Assembly: GCA_963781805.1 (NCBI GenBank)
Contig: CAWAHF010000004.1
Coordinates: forward strand, 5,022,001 to 5,086,000
Length of the DNA stretch: 64,000 nt
Reading direction: 5' to 3'
Source: JAFGPL01 sp963781805
GTDB taxonomy: Bacteria; Bacteroidota; Bacteroidia; Bacteroidales; UBA10428
In this document: positions 1-10,100 of the stretch, in pieces
Numbering within the stretch: the first letter of the stretch is position 1
How the letters are laid out: every line of letters begins with the position of its first letter
Position numbers and translations under genes: made by a program
The notes under the pieces: generated by a model
The model's database searches: none
Seen by the model: only the letters and a program-made list of their open reading frames with translations
What the model was told of the DNA's origin: nothing

Positions 1-747
1 TACCGATCGGTATATGCTTACTTCTCCGTATACAGAATTTTGAAAAAGCGCAAATCCTCCCAGACCGGCCACCTGTTGTCCCAGTGCATCTTCAATTAGT
101 GTGGCGGCTATGGGTGAAGGTTCTTCTTCTGAGGAGGCATAGGGATATCCCCATGCAGGGGTTGTGTTCCAAATATCCTGAACGGTCGGATTATTATTCA
201 GGGTAATGCCGCATAACAATTCTTTGGAACCAATCTGTGCCTGGTGATAATATCTTAGATCAATATTATCCATTCCAATACTACCGTCCTGACCATCATA
301 GGTAAGCTGAATAAATGCTCCGATATGAGGAGTGACCTCACCGGCGTAAAATAGACTTAGTTGCTGTGGAAAATCAACATTGTTGTTTTGTGTTTCCGGG
401 ATTTTTTTGTTCAGACTTGTCAGGGATGTCTGAACCATACCTGATAAAGCAGAAATGGTAAGCAATTTAAGCTTCTCCTTTTTTTTGTCATCCATTGCAT
501 TCACCGTGTTGATGCTGGTGAGTGTATATCCGTTAAGTTTAAACTGTCTTCCGAAGGATGTTAATTCAGGAAAAACAGTATGGCAAGCTGTGCACGATAA
601 ACCGGTTTGCCGGGCATATCCCGGTACGGCGTATACCTTACCGGTGCTGAAGATAAAGAATAAAGTAACAAATGACAGGATAGTCCGAACGAAATAATTG
701 ATTATTTCAGATCTTCTATTTGAATACTGGGTATAAATTTTATCCAT
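1..747 (-). CDS. monohaem c-type cytochrome family protein, 3' end outside window
   Basis: The minus-strand frame is open from an ATG at 747 to the window edge (249 codons), so only the N-terminal part is present. The start is preceded by a GGGAGGG ribosome-binding site. The product has a basic N-terminus and a hydrophobic segment ending near VYA, a secretion signal. The mature part begins with PGYARQTGLSCTACHTVFPE, which contains one CxxCH haem-attachment motif. The rest (repeated short beta-like stretches such as VTPHIGAFIQLTYDG and IDLRYYHQAQIG) resembles the family of secreted cytochromes with a haem motif followed by a porin-like beta domain. An exported electron carrier is likely, but the redox partner is unknown. 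The family assignment rests on the conserved haem-region wording; the missing C-terminus could contain more domains. Confidence 0.8.
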   Translation of the reverse strand, partial: MDKIYTQYSNRRSEIINYFVRTILSFVTLFFIFSTGKVYAVPGYARQTGLSCTACHTVFPELTSFGRQFKLNGYTLTSINTVNAMDDKKKEKLKLLTISALSGMVQTSLTSLNKKIPETQNNNVDFPQQLSLFYAGEVTPHIGAFIQLTYDGQDGSIGMDNIDLRYYHQAQIGSKELLCGITLNNNPTVQDIWNTTPAWGYPYASSEEEPSPIAATLIEDALGQQVAGLGGFALFQNSVYGEVSIYRSV

Positions 748-1650
748 TGAGCCCTCCCTGATTTTATGAAAGTATGTTTTTCTCTTATTTCCAAGTAGTT
801 TTATATGATGAAAAAAAGTAAGTTCTTACATAAATGAGAAGAGTAACTATTTCAAAGAATCTGTTTTAACAATCTACTTCTTATAGACATATAATATAAT
901 AATTTGTTCATAATCGAAGAAAGAAATTGGTGTATCAGGTATTGGTAAGTCATTGTGAGTATAAAGGATTTGCATGGAACAGGGAGCCTAATGCCTTGGG
1001 TAATCGATGTATGTGTAGGATAATTTTATTCTTGCAGTCCTGAAGCTTGAAATTTGGGACTCGTGAGTTGAGCAGGTGACGGTTTAAAGCAACTGAATTG
1101 TAAAGCTGTACCTTTCATCACATTTTAATACCAACTTTTCTAAAGTATCATTCACAGGTCTGTCAAGCAGACTCTCAAAATTTTTCTTCCGGATTCCGAT
1201 CGATCAGTTATAAAGGATTACGGGTGAGCTTACTTCGGAATTTGTTTTTTGTCGACAGATTTCTTCGTTCAACAATTAAATACCTTATTGTATTGTAGAA
1301 AAACAAAATCAAAAATCAGTTGTTAATTATGTCACTTGTATGATAACCAGGTATTTTATATTCATTAATAAAAAGAATCTTTATCTGTCTTATTTAACCG
1401 GAAATCATTTGTACTATACGTTAATGGTTTTTACAATATTGAGAAAGAAGAGAGGATAATATTGACAACACCTTGGATATTAAAATATTTCTTGCTGTCT
1501 CTATTACCCTATACGAGTTTATCCCAGGATATTGATGGATGTAAGATTCTTGATATTACGCTGGATACCTGTCAGCTGTAACAAATACAATTAATTCAGG
1601 GACGGTTGGTTTGGAAGGTCTAAGGTCAAAATTAAGTATATTTTAAAAAT
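748..1650. other. 903-bp stretch without an intact gene; two possible coding scraps
   Basis: No complete gene is visible. On the minus strand at 1084-1203 a 40-codon frame (IRKKNFESLLDRPVNDTLEK and onward) reads like protein. It continues upstream in the same frame beyond a single in-frame TGA at 1204-1206. On the plus strand at 1462-1581 a TTG-started frame gives a signal-peptide-like segment (PWILKYFLLSLLPYTSLSQD) that stops after 39 residues. Both could be relics of degraded genes; neither is strong enough to call. The rest is AT-rich and featureless to my eye. Confidence 0.4.
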
Positions 1651-2208
1651 ATGGGCAAACTTATCCAATTTAATATGATGACGGTTGATGGTTTCTTTGA
1701 AGGAATTAACAAAGAAATTGACTGGCACAATGTCGACGGCGAATTTAACGATTATGCTGTGGATCAATTAGATTCGGCAGCTGCTTTAATCTTCGGCAGA
1801 AAAACCTATGAGCTTATGGCTGGTTATTGGCCTTCGCAGGAAGCAGAAACAAATGATCCGGTGGTTGCAGAAAAAATGAACACAATATCTAAAGTTGTAT
1901 TCTCAAGTACCCTCAATAAACCTGACTGGAATAATACCAGACTATATAAGAATAATGTGGAAAAGGTGGTGTCAGATCTTAAAAAAAATACTGACAAAGA
2001 CATCTTTGTATTTGGAAGCGCAAACCTCTCTGAAGCCCTTATCCGGTTTAAATTATTCGACGAATTTCATATCATGCTCAATCCGGTTATCCTGGGAAAA
2101 GGAATACCCTTATTCAGGAACAAATCCGGTCGGATAAACCTTACACTGTATCAAACGCGGGTTTTTAAATCGGGGAATATACTCCTCCGGTATTTACCAA
2201 AATATTAA
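1651..2208 (+). CDS. dihydrofolate reductase family protein (RibD C-terminal-like fold)
   Basis: The 185-residue product starts MGKLIQFNMMTVDGFFEG, the opening strand and loop of the RibD C-terminal/DHFR-like superfamily. It continues with IFGRKTYELMAGYWP, where the family binds NADPH, then FVFGSANLSEALIRFKLFDEFHIMLNPVILGKGIPLF, the typical glycine-containing segment and C-terminal core. This is the stand-alone YwjB/YyaP-type reductase group, whose natural substrate is generally unknown; it should not be read as true folA or ribD. It lies 60 bp upstream of the B12 riboswitch on the same strand and appears to be a single-gene unit. Confidence 0.85.
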   Translation: MGKLIQFNMMTVDGFFEGINKEIDWHNVDGEFNDYAVDQLDSAAALIFGRKTYELMAGYWPSQEAETNDPVVAEKMNTISKVVFSSTLNKPDWNNTRLYKNNVEKVVSDLKKNTDKDIFVFGSANLSEALIRFKLFDEFHIMLNPVILGKGIPLFRNKSGRINLTLYQTRVFKSGNILLRYLPKY

Positions 2209-2259
2209 CCTTTTAGCAGATATTTATCAACACCCTGCACGAATCGATAAAAATATCTT

Positions 2260-2267
2260 TATATTTG
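2260..2267 (+). promoter_or_regulatory. -7 promoter element in front of the B12 riboswitch
   Basis: TATATTTG matches the Bacteroidota -7 consensus TAnnTTTG exactly. It places the transcript start about 5-8 bases downstream, right at the first strand of riboswitch helix P1 (2272). No good TTTG -33 box is seen at the expected distance, so support comes from the -7 match and its position. Confidence 0.55.
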
Positions 2268-2271
2268 TTTC

Positions 2272-2466
2272 AATTATGGTTTCCCGGTTATATTTCAATT
2301 ACCGGGACGAAAAGGGAACCAGGTGCAAAACCCGGACAGTACCCGCTGCTGTGATTCTTCGTTCTGCGTTTAGCAGAAAACCCAAGGCAAGCTTTAGCCA
2401 CTGCCCCGAAATTCGGGATGGGAAGGCCGCCGGAAGGGAAGATAAGTCAGAAGACCTGCCATAATT
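2272..2466 (+). ncRNA. cobalamin (adenosylcobalamin-type) riboswitch
   Basis: The closing helix P1 is formed by AATTATGG (2272-2279) and CCATAATT (2459-2466), a perfect 8-bp match. Inside are the conserved B12-box pieces: GGGAACCAGGTGCAAAACCC followed by GGACAGTACCCGCTGCTGTG, and at the 3' end AAGTCAGAAGACCTGCC. The segment at 2281-2315 forms a further hairpin (TTCCCGGT and ACCGGGA). Known role: binding of B12 turns off expression of downstream B12 uptake genes. Downstream (2467-2578) small complementary stretches such as AGGAAGT/ACTTTCCT could be the expression platform. The first gene after it is a btuB-type receptor, which fits. Confidence 0.95.
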
Positions 2467-2578
2467 AAGTCAATATTCTGCGCTTTCGGGGAAAAAAGCT
2501 AGGAAGTCCAAAAAACTTTCCTTAACTAAATTCCGAAGTTGCTTACGGGTATTGATTGTGTCTCAATCAATTATTTGT

Positions 2579-4777
2579 ATGTCTAACTTTAATTCTAAAT
2601 CAATGATCCTAAAATCCACCTTTCGCTGGAGTCTTTCTCTTTGGCTCCTCTTTAGTTTCTTAAGCGGTCATTCCCAGGAGAATGACTCGTTGAAAAATTA
2701 CCTGATCGATGAGGTAATGATTAGCGCTACCCGGACTGAAAAAAGAGTTCTGGATATACCCAGAAGTGTTTCTGTGATTACCAAACAACAAATTAAAAGC
2801 TCAGGCGCTGTGAACCTTGCAGAGTTGTTAAGCTCTCAGGAAGGCATTAATGTTATCGGCGCAAATCAAAACCCCGGCAGCAACCAGTCATTTTTTATGC
2901 GGGGTTCCGGTAGTGAACAATCTGTGGTAATGATTGATGGCATCAGGGTATCCGATCCTTCTTCCAATACAAATACAATCGACCTGTCTGAGATTTCGAT
3001 GATTGATGTGAACAGGATAGAAATCGTCAGAGGAACTCACAGTACCCTTTATGGCTCTTCGGCAATTGGAGGAGTGATAAATATAATCACCGAAAAGGGA
3101 TCCAATCCTGGTCTGAATGTCGGAGTCAATGCTGATATTGGCGAGTTTGGCAGCGCTACACGACAACTGAATGAAGCACTTAACCTGAATTATACATTTA
3201 AAAACGGATTTTATATCAGCGGCAAAATATTTCGTTCGGATATCAATGGACTGGATGCTGTACTGGATACAATCACTTCCGACGGGGTTTTCAAAAATAA
3301 AGATAAAGACAGTTTTACGAAAACCGACATCGTTTCAAAAATAGGTTACACTTCGAAAAAGATAGATGCATTTGTCTCCTATAAAAATATTAACCAGCTT
3401 GCAGATGCCGATGGTGGTGCATTTATCAACGATGAGAACAACACGATTGATTTATCCAGAAATATGTTCAATTATAGTTTCAGGTATAAGCTCAACGAAA
3501 AATTAGATATGTGGCTGAACGGAGGAGGTTCCTCTGTGATGAGAACCAATGAGAACGACAGTTCACTCATAGCGCCGGATGTATATGATCAAAATTACTA
3601 TACCGGTACCTTTGAGGGAATCTTGATGAATAACGAGTTGCAGATAAATTATTCACTTCAAAACCTAAAATTGGTTGTGGGCGGAGGTATTTACAAAGAA
3701 TCGATGACCAGTAATACATATACCTATTCGGGAGCCTGGAATTTTGAATCAAGGACAAATCTTGACACACTGAATCTTCATTCTGTCATATCAGATCTGT
3801 TCCTCAGCGCTGATGTAAACGGGAACATTGTATCCGACCGGCTATCTCCATTTTCGGCATTGCTGGGGGTGAGATTTAGCAGCGACGACAGGCATGGGAA
3901 ATACGTTACGTATGAATTTAATCCGTATATAAAATTCACTGATAAAATTATGGTTTTTGCAGGCATCTCAACCGGATTTAGTGCCCCGTCGCTCTATAAA
4001 CTTTATACACCCGAAATCAATTATGTTTCCGGAATTACCAGGGGAAATCCTGATTTGAAACCCGAAAAATCACATTCTTTTGAAACAGGTTATAAACAGG
4101 CTATCGGGAAAAATTTTGTCGGAACTGTTTCCATTTATAAAAATATCGTAAAAAATTCTATTCAGTATGTTTACCTGTGGGATAGAAATATTGATATAGC
4201 TCAACTGGGTACCGATTGGATGAGAGATGATTACAGAGGCGATACCTATCTGAACCTGGGAACAATGACAACAAAAGGTATAGAAATTTCAGCCTGGGCG
4301 AACCCGGTTCAAAAGTTGACCCTCAGAGGTAATATTAATTTTCAGGATGGTAGTCTTGAATATCAGATGGATGAAATTGATCAGAAGGCAACGGGAGGAA
4401 ATCATGTGCAGTTGTTTGAAAGCGGAAAGTTTTTGAACAACAGCATTAAACTGAACAGATTAACCAGAAGGTCCGGAAATTTTAATGTGGCTGTCGACTA
4501 TAAAATCACAAAATCTACAAATGCCGGTCTTAGTGTTAATCATGTCGGAAAGAAAAATGATATATTTTATTCCATGAATATCATGCCCTATGGAGCGTTG
4601 GATACAAAACTGCTTGGCGGGTATACACTCTTCAATATAAGAATGCAGCAACGGGTCAACAAAAATCTTACAGCTTCGTTCAGAATTGAAAATCTTTTAA
4701 ACACAAAGTATACTGAACTTATAGGTTACACAACAAGGGGCAGGGGTATGTATCTGAATCTGGATGTTGCATTTTAA
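2579..4777 (+). CDS. btuB: TonB-dependent vitamin B12 receptor (BtuB-like)
   Basis: Outer-membrane active transporter, 732 residues from the ATG at 2579. Another ATG at 2603 gives a tighter signal peptide (MILKSTFRWSLSLWLLFSFL, cleavage near GHSQE) and may be the true start; a TTG at 2552 is less likely. After the signal comes a TonB-box-like segment (IDEVMISATRT). A plug domain follows at about residues 40-160 with PRSVSVITKQQI, NQSFFMRGSGSEQSVVMIDG and GTHSTLYGSSAIGGVINIIT, then a beta-barrel ending in the aromatic LDVAF. The siderophore, haem and B12 receptors share this plan; B12 is chosen because the gene lies directly behind a cobalamin riboswitch and upstream of a BtuF/C/D-like ABC transporter. 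No BtuG-like partner lies next to it. Confidence 0.9.
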   Translation: MSNFNSKSMILKSTFRWSLSLWLLFSFLSGHSQENDSLKNYLIDEVMISATRTEKRVLDIPRSVSVITKQQIKSSGAVNLAELLSSQEGINVIGANQNPGSNQSFFMRGSGSEQSVVMIDGIRVSDPSSNTNTIDLSEISMIDVNRIEIVRGTHSTLYGSSAIGGVINIITEKGSNPGLNVGVNADIGEFGSATRQLNEALNLNYTFKNGFYISGKIFRSDINGLDAVLDTITSDGVFKNKDKDSFTKTDIVSKIGYTSKKIDAFVSYKNINQLADADGGAFINDENNTIDLSRNMFNYSFRYKLNEKLDMWLNGGGSSVMRTNENDSSLIAPDVYDQNYYTGTFEGILMNNELQINYSLQNLKLVVGGGIYKESMTSNTYTYSGAWNFESRTNLDTLNLHSVISDLFLSADVNGNIVSDRLSPFSALLGVRFSSDDRHGKYVTYEFNPYIKFTDKIMVFAGISTGFSAPSLYKLYTPEINYVSGITRGNPDLKPEKSHSFETGYKQAIGKNFVGTVSIYKNIVKNSIQYVYLWDRNIDIAQLGTDWMRDDYRGDTYLNLGTMTTKGIEISAWANPVQKLTLRGNINFQDGSLEYQMDEIDQKATGGNHVQLFESGKFLNNSIKLNRLTRRSGNFNVAVDYKITKSTNAGLSVNHVGKKNDIFYSMNIMPYGALDTKLLGGYTLFNIRMQQRVNKNLTASFRIENLLNTKYTELIGYTTRGRGMYLNLDVAF

Positions 4778-4943
4778 GGGTGTAGGATCAACTCTCCTAA
4801 CCTTCATCTATCTGCTGAATATCAGGCACAATATTCGTTGATATACACAACAATTCACAGCTAAATAGAGTTTGTTGAATAAAGTTTTATTAAAATTCGG
4901 GTGAAAGCATTAACTTCAACGTATCAAGTAATTTCAGTACAGA

Positions 4944-7112
4944 TTGAAAAGGGGATTTTTTGCCATATTGTTTATCATTATTGTATTTAAGCTTTCTGCA
5001 CAAATTACTTATCCGGGCAGACCGGTGCCTTTAAGTACACTGAATCTTTCAGAAGTTCCGGTAATATCACGTGCATGTGTGTTAAGAGATAAATCTGTTT
5101 CACAGAATAAACCTGTAAGTCTTCTTTTTAAAAATGATGAGAAAGATCTCTTTTGTGAAATTAACCTTTCGTATACCGAATTTGGAATCTGGTATACACT
5201 TTCGGATGGCACGCGGGTTTGGCGGGCAGGTATTTATATAAAGGATCTACCTTCAATTGGCTTGGTATTTAGCCGGTTTAATCTTCAGAAGGGGATTAGA
5301 ATTTTTGTGTATGATAAGGATCAGCATGTTATTCGGGGTGCATACACCTATAAAAATAATAAAAACTCGGGTGTGCTTGCAATTTCAACTATTCCTTCCA
5401 ATCTCATATACATCGAGATGCAGGTTTTACCCTTTGTGAATAATCCGGGTGAACTCGAATTGGGTTATGTGGCTTATGATCAAGCCTACCTGAAAAGCAC
5501 AGAAGCCGTTGAAGACACTTTTTTCAGATTTTCGGGAGAATGTAACGTAGATGTCAATTGCTATCAGGAAACTAATATACAGACAGTGAAATATTCCGTA
5601 GTCAGAATTGTTTATGACGGGGATGAAAGATGTACCGGAACTCTTGTAAATACCACGAGGGAAGATAGTTATCCGTTTCTTCTAACCGCAGGTCATTGCA
5701 TTGACAATCAAACAAGGGCTAACAACGCCATTTTTTATTTTAATTACGAAAGTCCTACATGTGGCGGGCCTGACGGCAAGAACACTTTCAGTATTTCCGG
5801 TTCCAAATTGCTGGCAACTACAAATGGCAATCTTGATTTTTCATTACTTGAATTAAGCGAACCTCTTCCTTATTATTATCATCCCTATTTTGCAGGTTGG
5901 GATAAGCGAAACCTTATTGCAAGCAGTTCGTACACCATACATCATCCTTTGGGTGATGTTAAAAAGATTTCCATTGAGAATCATCCGGTGGAGACAGCCG
6001 ATTACGGAGATGGATATGATTTCTCCACGCACTGGCTGGTACCTCACTGGGAGGTTGGAACAACAGAAAGAGGATCATCAGGATGCGCATTGTTTGACCA
6101 AAACAACCGGATGGTAGGAACCTTAACCGGTGGATGGGCACGTTGTGGCAACTCTGTGGACGATTACTTTCAAAAGTTCTATAATTGCTGGAGCGATTAT
6201 CCTGAAACTGCCAATCAGCTTAAATTCTGGCTGGACCCTTTGCATACAAATCAAGATTATATGGACGGATATGATCCATACAGAAATTTCTGGCTAAGTG
6301 GAGATACCATTTCAAATATTATGAATAACGAAATACCGGAGCTATATAAAAATTCGTTCGATTGGGGATATCTTTCCGGTCATAATTCAGACCATATTAC
6401 AATGTATGCTGAAAAATTCAATTCACCGGAGAGCATTAATATTCTGGAAATACAGGTTGGCACTGGGAAGGTGTATGCCACTACCGATACTTCATTTGTA
6501 AGATTTTATGTGTGGAACAACCTGCCGGAAGATAATCATATCATCTATACAGAAAATATTTTGCTGGCAGACATGGCTTCGGATGATATTTACAGGATAG
6601 ATCCTGCAAAACCACTGAATGTTAACAATGATTTTTATATCGGATATCAGGTTTTTTATCAGCCACAGGGAGACACTTTTGCTGTGAAAATGAGTTTGCG
6701 GGATGATCCGGAATCTAACAATTCTGCATTCCTGAATAACAATGGGACATGGCAGTTGATGAGCGAATATCCTGGAATCAGCCAAAACGCTTCTCTGGAT
6801 ATCAGTGTATTAATTTATGATTCTGTTCCTGAAAATCCGGGGCCGGACACGTTGCCTGGTGAAAACGATGTATTGATTTATCCGAATCCTGCCAACAACA
6901 GGGTCACTATCACATTTTGGGAATTACCAAAATTCGATATACCTGTAAATTTGTACAATGTTGCCGGACAGCTCATAAAATCTGAAGTTTATATGAGCCC
7001 TGGGATCGAAATCGAATATAATTTTAATAAAATTCCAACAGGAATATATTTCCTTAAGATGAATGTTAATAACTTAGTGATACGTAAGAAAATTTTGGTG
7101 ATTAGAGATTAG
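4944..7112 (+). CDS. T9SS-exported lysyl endopeptidase-like serine protease (family S1)
   Basis: 722 residues. An in-frame TAA at 4929-4931 and the signal peptide (KRGFFAILFIIIVFKLSAQ) leave the TTG at 4944 as the only sensible start. An N-terminal beta domain (about 20-180) precedes a trypsin-fold domain with the triad His251 (LTAGHC), Asp298 (NLDFSLLEL) and Ser379 (GSSGC). Cysteine pairs and overall arrangement resemble the Achromobacter Lys-C group. A beta domain at 430-610 follows, then a T9SS sorting domain from about 641 (LIYPNPANNRVTITF to KKILVIRD), so the product should be secreted or surface-anchored through the Por system. It sits 166 bp behind btuB and 56 bp before the repeat protein on the same strand. 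A role in freeing protein-bound B12 is conceivable but purely inferred from position. Confidence 0.88.
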   Translation: MKRGFFAILFIIIVFKLSAQITYPGRPVPLSTLNLSEVPVISRACVLRDKSVSQNKPVSLLFKNDEKDLFCEINLSYTEFGIWYTLSDGTRVWRAGIYIKDLPSIGLVFSRFNLQKGIRIFVYDKDQHVIRGAYTYKNNKNSGVLAISTIPSNLIYIEMQVLPFVNNPGELELGYVAYDQAYLKSTEAVEDTFFRFSGECNVDVNCYQETNIQTVKYSVVRIVYDGDERCTGTLVNTTREDSYPFLLTAGHCIDNQTRANNAIFYFNYESPTCGGPDGKNTFSISGSKLLATTNGNLDFSLLELSEPLPYYYHPYFAGWDKRNLIASSSYTIHHPLGDVKKISIENHPVETADYGDGYDFSTHWLVPHWEVGTTERGSSGCALFDQNNRMVGTLTGGWARCGNSVDDYFQKFYNCWSDYPETANQLKFWLDPLHTNQDYMDGYDPYRNFWLSGDTISNIMNNEIPELYKNSFDWGYLSGHNSDHITMYAEKFNSPESINILEIQVGTGKVYATTDTSFVRFYVWNNLPEDNHIIYTENILLADMASDDIYRIDPAKPLNVNNDFYIGYQVFYQPQGDTFAVKMSLRDDPESNNSAFLNNNGTWQLMSEYPGISQNASLDISVLIYDSVPENPGPDTLPGENDVLIYPNPANNRVTITFWELPKFDIPVNLYNVAGQLIKSEVYMSPGIEIEYNFNKIPTGIYFLKMNVNNLVIRKKILVIRD

Positions 7113-7139
7113 TTATTTATTTCATTCATAAATAAATAA
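7113..7139 (+). repeat. 10-bp AT-only inverted repeat after the protease gene
   Basis: TTATTTATTT (7113-7122) and AAATAAATAA (7130-7139) are perfect inverted copies with a 7-base loop, immediately after the protease stop codon. With no GC pairs and no T-run it is a poor terminator; it may act as a 3'-end or processing hairpin between two genes of the locus. Confidence 0.4.
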
Positions 7140-7168
7140 TTGGAGAACGAAATAAAATATTTAGAGAA

Positions 7169-10100
7169 ATGAAAAGGACTGTTTTTATAACTGCAATGAT
7201 TTGTATCTGTTCGATGATAACTGTTTTTTCACAGGAAGGAGAACGCTATGTGGAAATCAGAGGTAGGGCAGAGCTGGATATGCAACCCCTTAACGGCGCT
7301 ACAGCTACACTCTATGAAGGAAATAAAAAAGTGAATACGGCAAGAACAGGCGCAGATGGAATGTTTAGTTTCAAACTAGAACCGAATAAGTATTATGTGG
7401 TTGAAGTTGGTAAAGAAAAATATATTGCAAAAAGACTGGCTTTTGATACTTCTCTTCCTGATGAAGAAAAAGGTGTTTGGGTTAGAGAATTTGCAATAAG
7501 TGTTGTAAGAAGTTGTGATGGTGTTGATTACGCTCCTCTGAGTAATCCGGTGGATATCGTAAAATACAATGCAAAGAGAAAAGATTTTGAATCTGACAAA
7601 GATCAACTTACCAAAATGCGATCGAAACTCGAAAACATAAATATCGCAAACGAACAATGTCTGGCAGACAAATATAAAAAACTAATTAAGGAAGCTGATC
7701 GCGCGTTGGCCAATAAATCGTTTGATGAAGCAAAAGAAAAATATGCGGCAGCAGCAGAGATTAATCCAAATGATGATTATGCACAAAAAAAGAGCAGTGA
7801 AATCGATCAGCAAATGTCGAGACAGGAAAATATCGATAACCTGTACACTAAAACCATTGGGGAAGCTGATGCTTTAGTGGCTCAGAATAAAGCGGAAGAA
7901 GCGCTTCAGAAATTTAAAGCTGCTTCAATTTTAAAACCACAAGAGAGTTATCCGAAGCAAAAAGCAACCGAACTGGAAAGTCAGTTGGCAAAAGTCCAGG
8001 CGAATCAGCAGGCAGCCTCTGCTCAGGATGCCCAATACAACAATGTTGTTGACAGGGCAAATTCGGAAATGGCAACCAAAAATTATGAAGGGGCAAAACA
8101 ACTTTATCAGCAAGCGCTTCAGATGAAACCGGATGATGCAGGTGTACAAAGCAAAATTGCTGAAATTGACCGTGCTATCCTTGCTCAGAAACAACAAGCC
8201 TTAGATAAAAACAAATCCATTGAGTTGGATAAGAAGTATCAAATGGCATTGGAACAGGGAGATAATTTATATAAAAACAAAGATTACAAAGGCGCCCTCG
8301 AAGCATATAATCAGGCGCTTGCGTTAAAACCCAATGAGATGTATCCCAAACAGCGGGTAAATCAGCTGAATGGAACCATTTCTGCGGAAGAAGCAAAGAA
8401 ACAACGCGAAATAGATGCCGGATACCAGAATGCACTGGTTGCTGCAGAAAAAGCTGCAACTACCAAAGATTTTCAGTCAGCTAAGGGATTTTATCAGCAA
8501 GCTTTGCAATTTAAGCCGGATGATGCGGCGCTGAAAAGCAAGCTTGCAGAAATGGACAGGCTGATGGCGCAGGAGTCTCAAAACAAACAACAACAGGCAG
8601 AAAAACAAAGACAATATCAGGCGCTAATACAAAAAGCGGATCAATTATATGCCTCAAAGAATTATGATGCTGCAAAAGCCGTCTACCAGGATGCCGCAAA
8701 CGCCAAACCTGATGAACGGTATCCTTTGCAACGCATTCAGGAAATAGACACACAAATTCAGGCAGAACAGGCACAAAAGCTTCAAAAGAATCAGGAAGGC
8801 TACCAGGCTGCAATAAGTTCAGGAAATACAATGCTGGCACAAAAGCAGTATCAGAATGCCAAAGATGCTTTCCAGCGGGCCTTGTCTTTTAAACCCGATG
8901 ATGTTTTTGCAAAAAATAAAATGACAGAAATAGATAACCTGATTTTGCAGGAACAGGGTCAGGTAGCTGCATTAAAATCTAAAAAAACCGAATTCAACGG
9001 GATTATCGCCAGGGCTGACAATTTTTTTACAGTCAAAGACTATGCATCTGCAAAATCGGAATACCTGAAAGCGTCTCAATTGTTGCCCGATGAACAATAT
9101 CCAAAGCAACGTTTACAGGAGATTGATAAGCAAATAGCTATAGAAGATGTATTGAAACAGCGCGAAATTAACTCAAAGTATCAGAGCGCTATAGCTTCAG
9201 CGAACGGACTTATGTCACAAAAACAGTATGAAAGCGCTAAAAAATCATTCCAGGAGGCATTATCCTACAAACCCGATGATATTTATACCAAAAACAAGCT
9301 TACGGAAGTTGATAACCTGATTAAACAGGAACAAACCCAACAGGCTGCTTTCCAGGCAAAAAAGAATGAATTTAATACGATTGTTGCCGGTGCAGATAAA
9401 CTATTTGCTGCTAAAAATTATCCGTCTGCCAGGGCAGAATACCAGAAGGCCCTTCAACTTCTTCCGGAGGAGCAGTATCCTAAACAAAAGATGCAGGAGA
9501 TTGACAGGCTCTCTACTCTTGCAGAAGCCGAAAAACAGCGTGAACTTGAATCAAAATTTAAATCTGCTCTGGGTGCGGGCAACAGTTACTATGCACAAAA
9601 GTCGTATGAAAATGCCCGAAATTCATACCAGGAAGCTCTCTCATACAAACCGGATGATGCAGATGTGAAAAACAAGATAGCAGAGGTAGATAAACTTATT
9701 CGGCAGGAACAGGCTCAGCAGGCTGCTTTACAAACTAAAAAAACGCAGTATGACGGAATAATTTCGGGTGCTGATAGCTATTTTGATGCAAAGGATTATA
9801 CCTCGGCTAAATCCGAATTTGCGAAAGCATTGCAGATGATGCCCACTGAGCAGTATCCGCGTCAGAAAATCATGGAAATTGATAAACTGCTGGCAGCCGA
9901 GGCTCAAAAGCAACGTGAAACAGACGCTAAGTATCAAAGTGCAATCACAGCGGCAAACGGCTATTATACGCAAAAGTCGTATGCCAATGCAAAGAATTCT
10001 TACCAGGAAGCCCTCACCTATAAACCTGATGATAACCTCGCCAAAAGCCGGATCCTGGAAATAGAAAACATTATGAAGCAGGAAATGGCGCAACAGGCAG

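Noticed and set aside
2276..2464. 62-codon plus-strand frame
   Set aside because: Coincides exactly with the cobalamin riboswitch; structured RNA, not coding.
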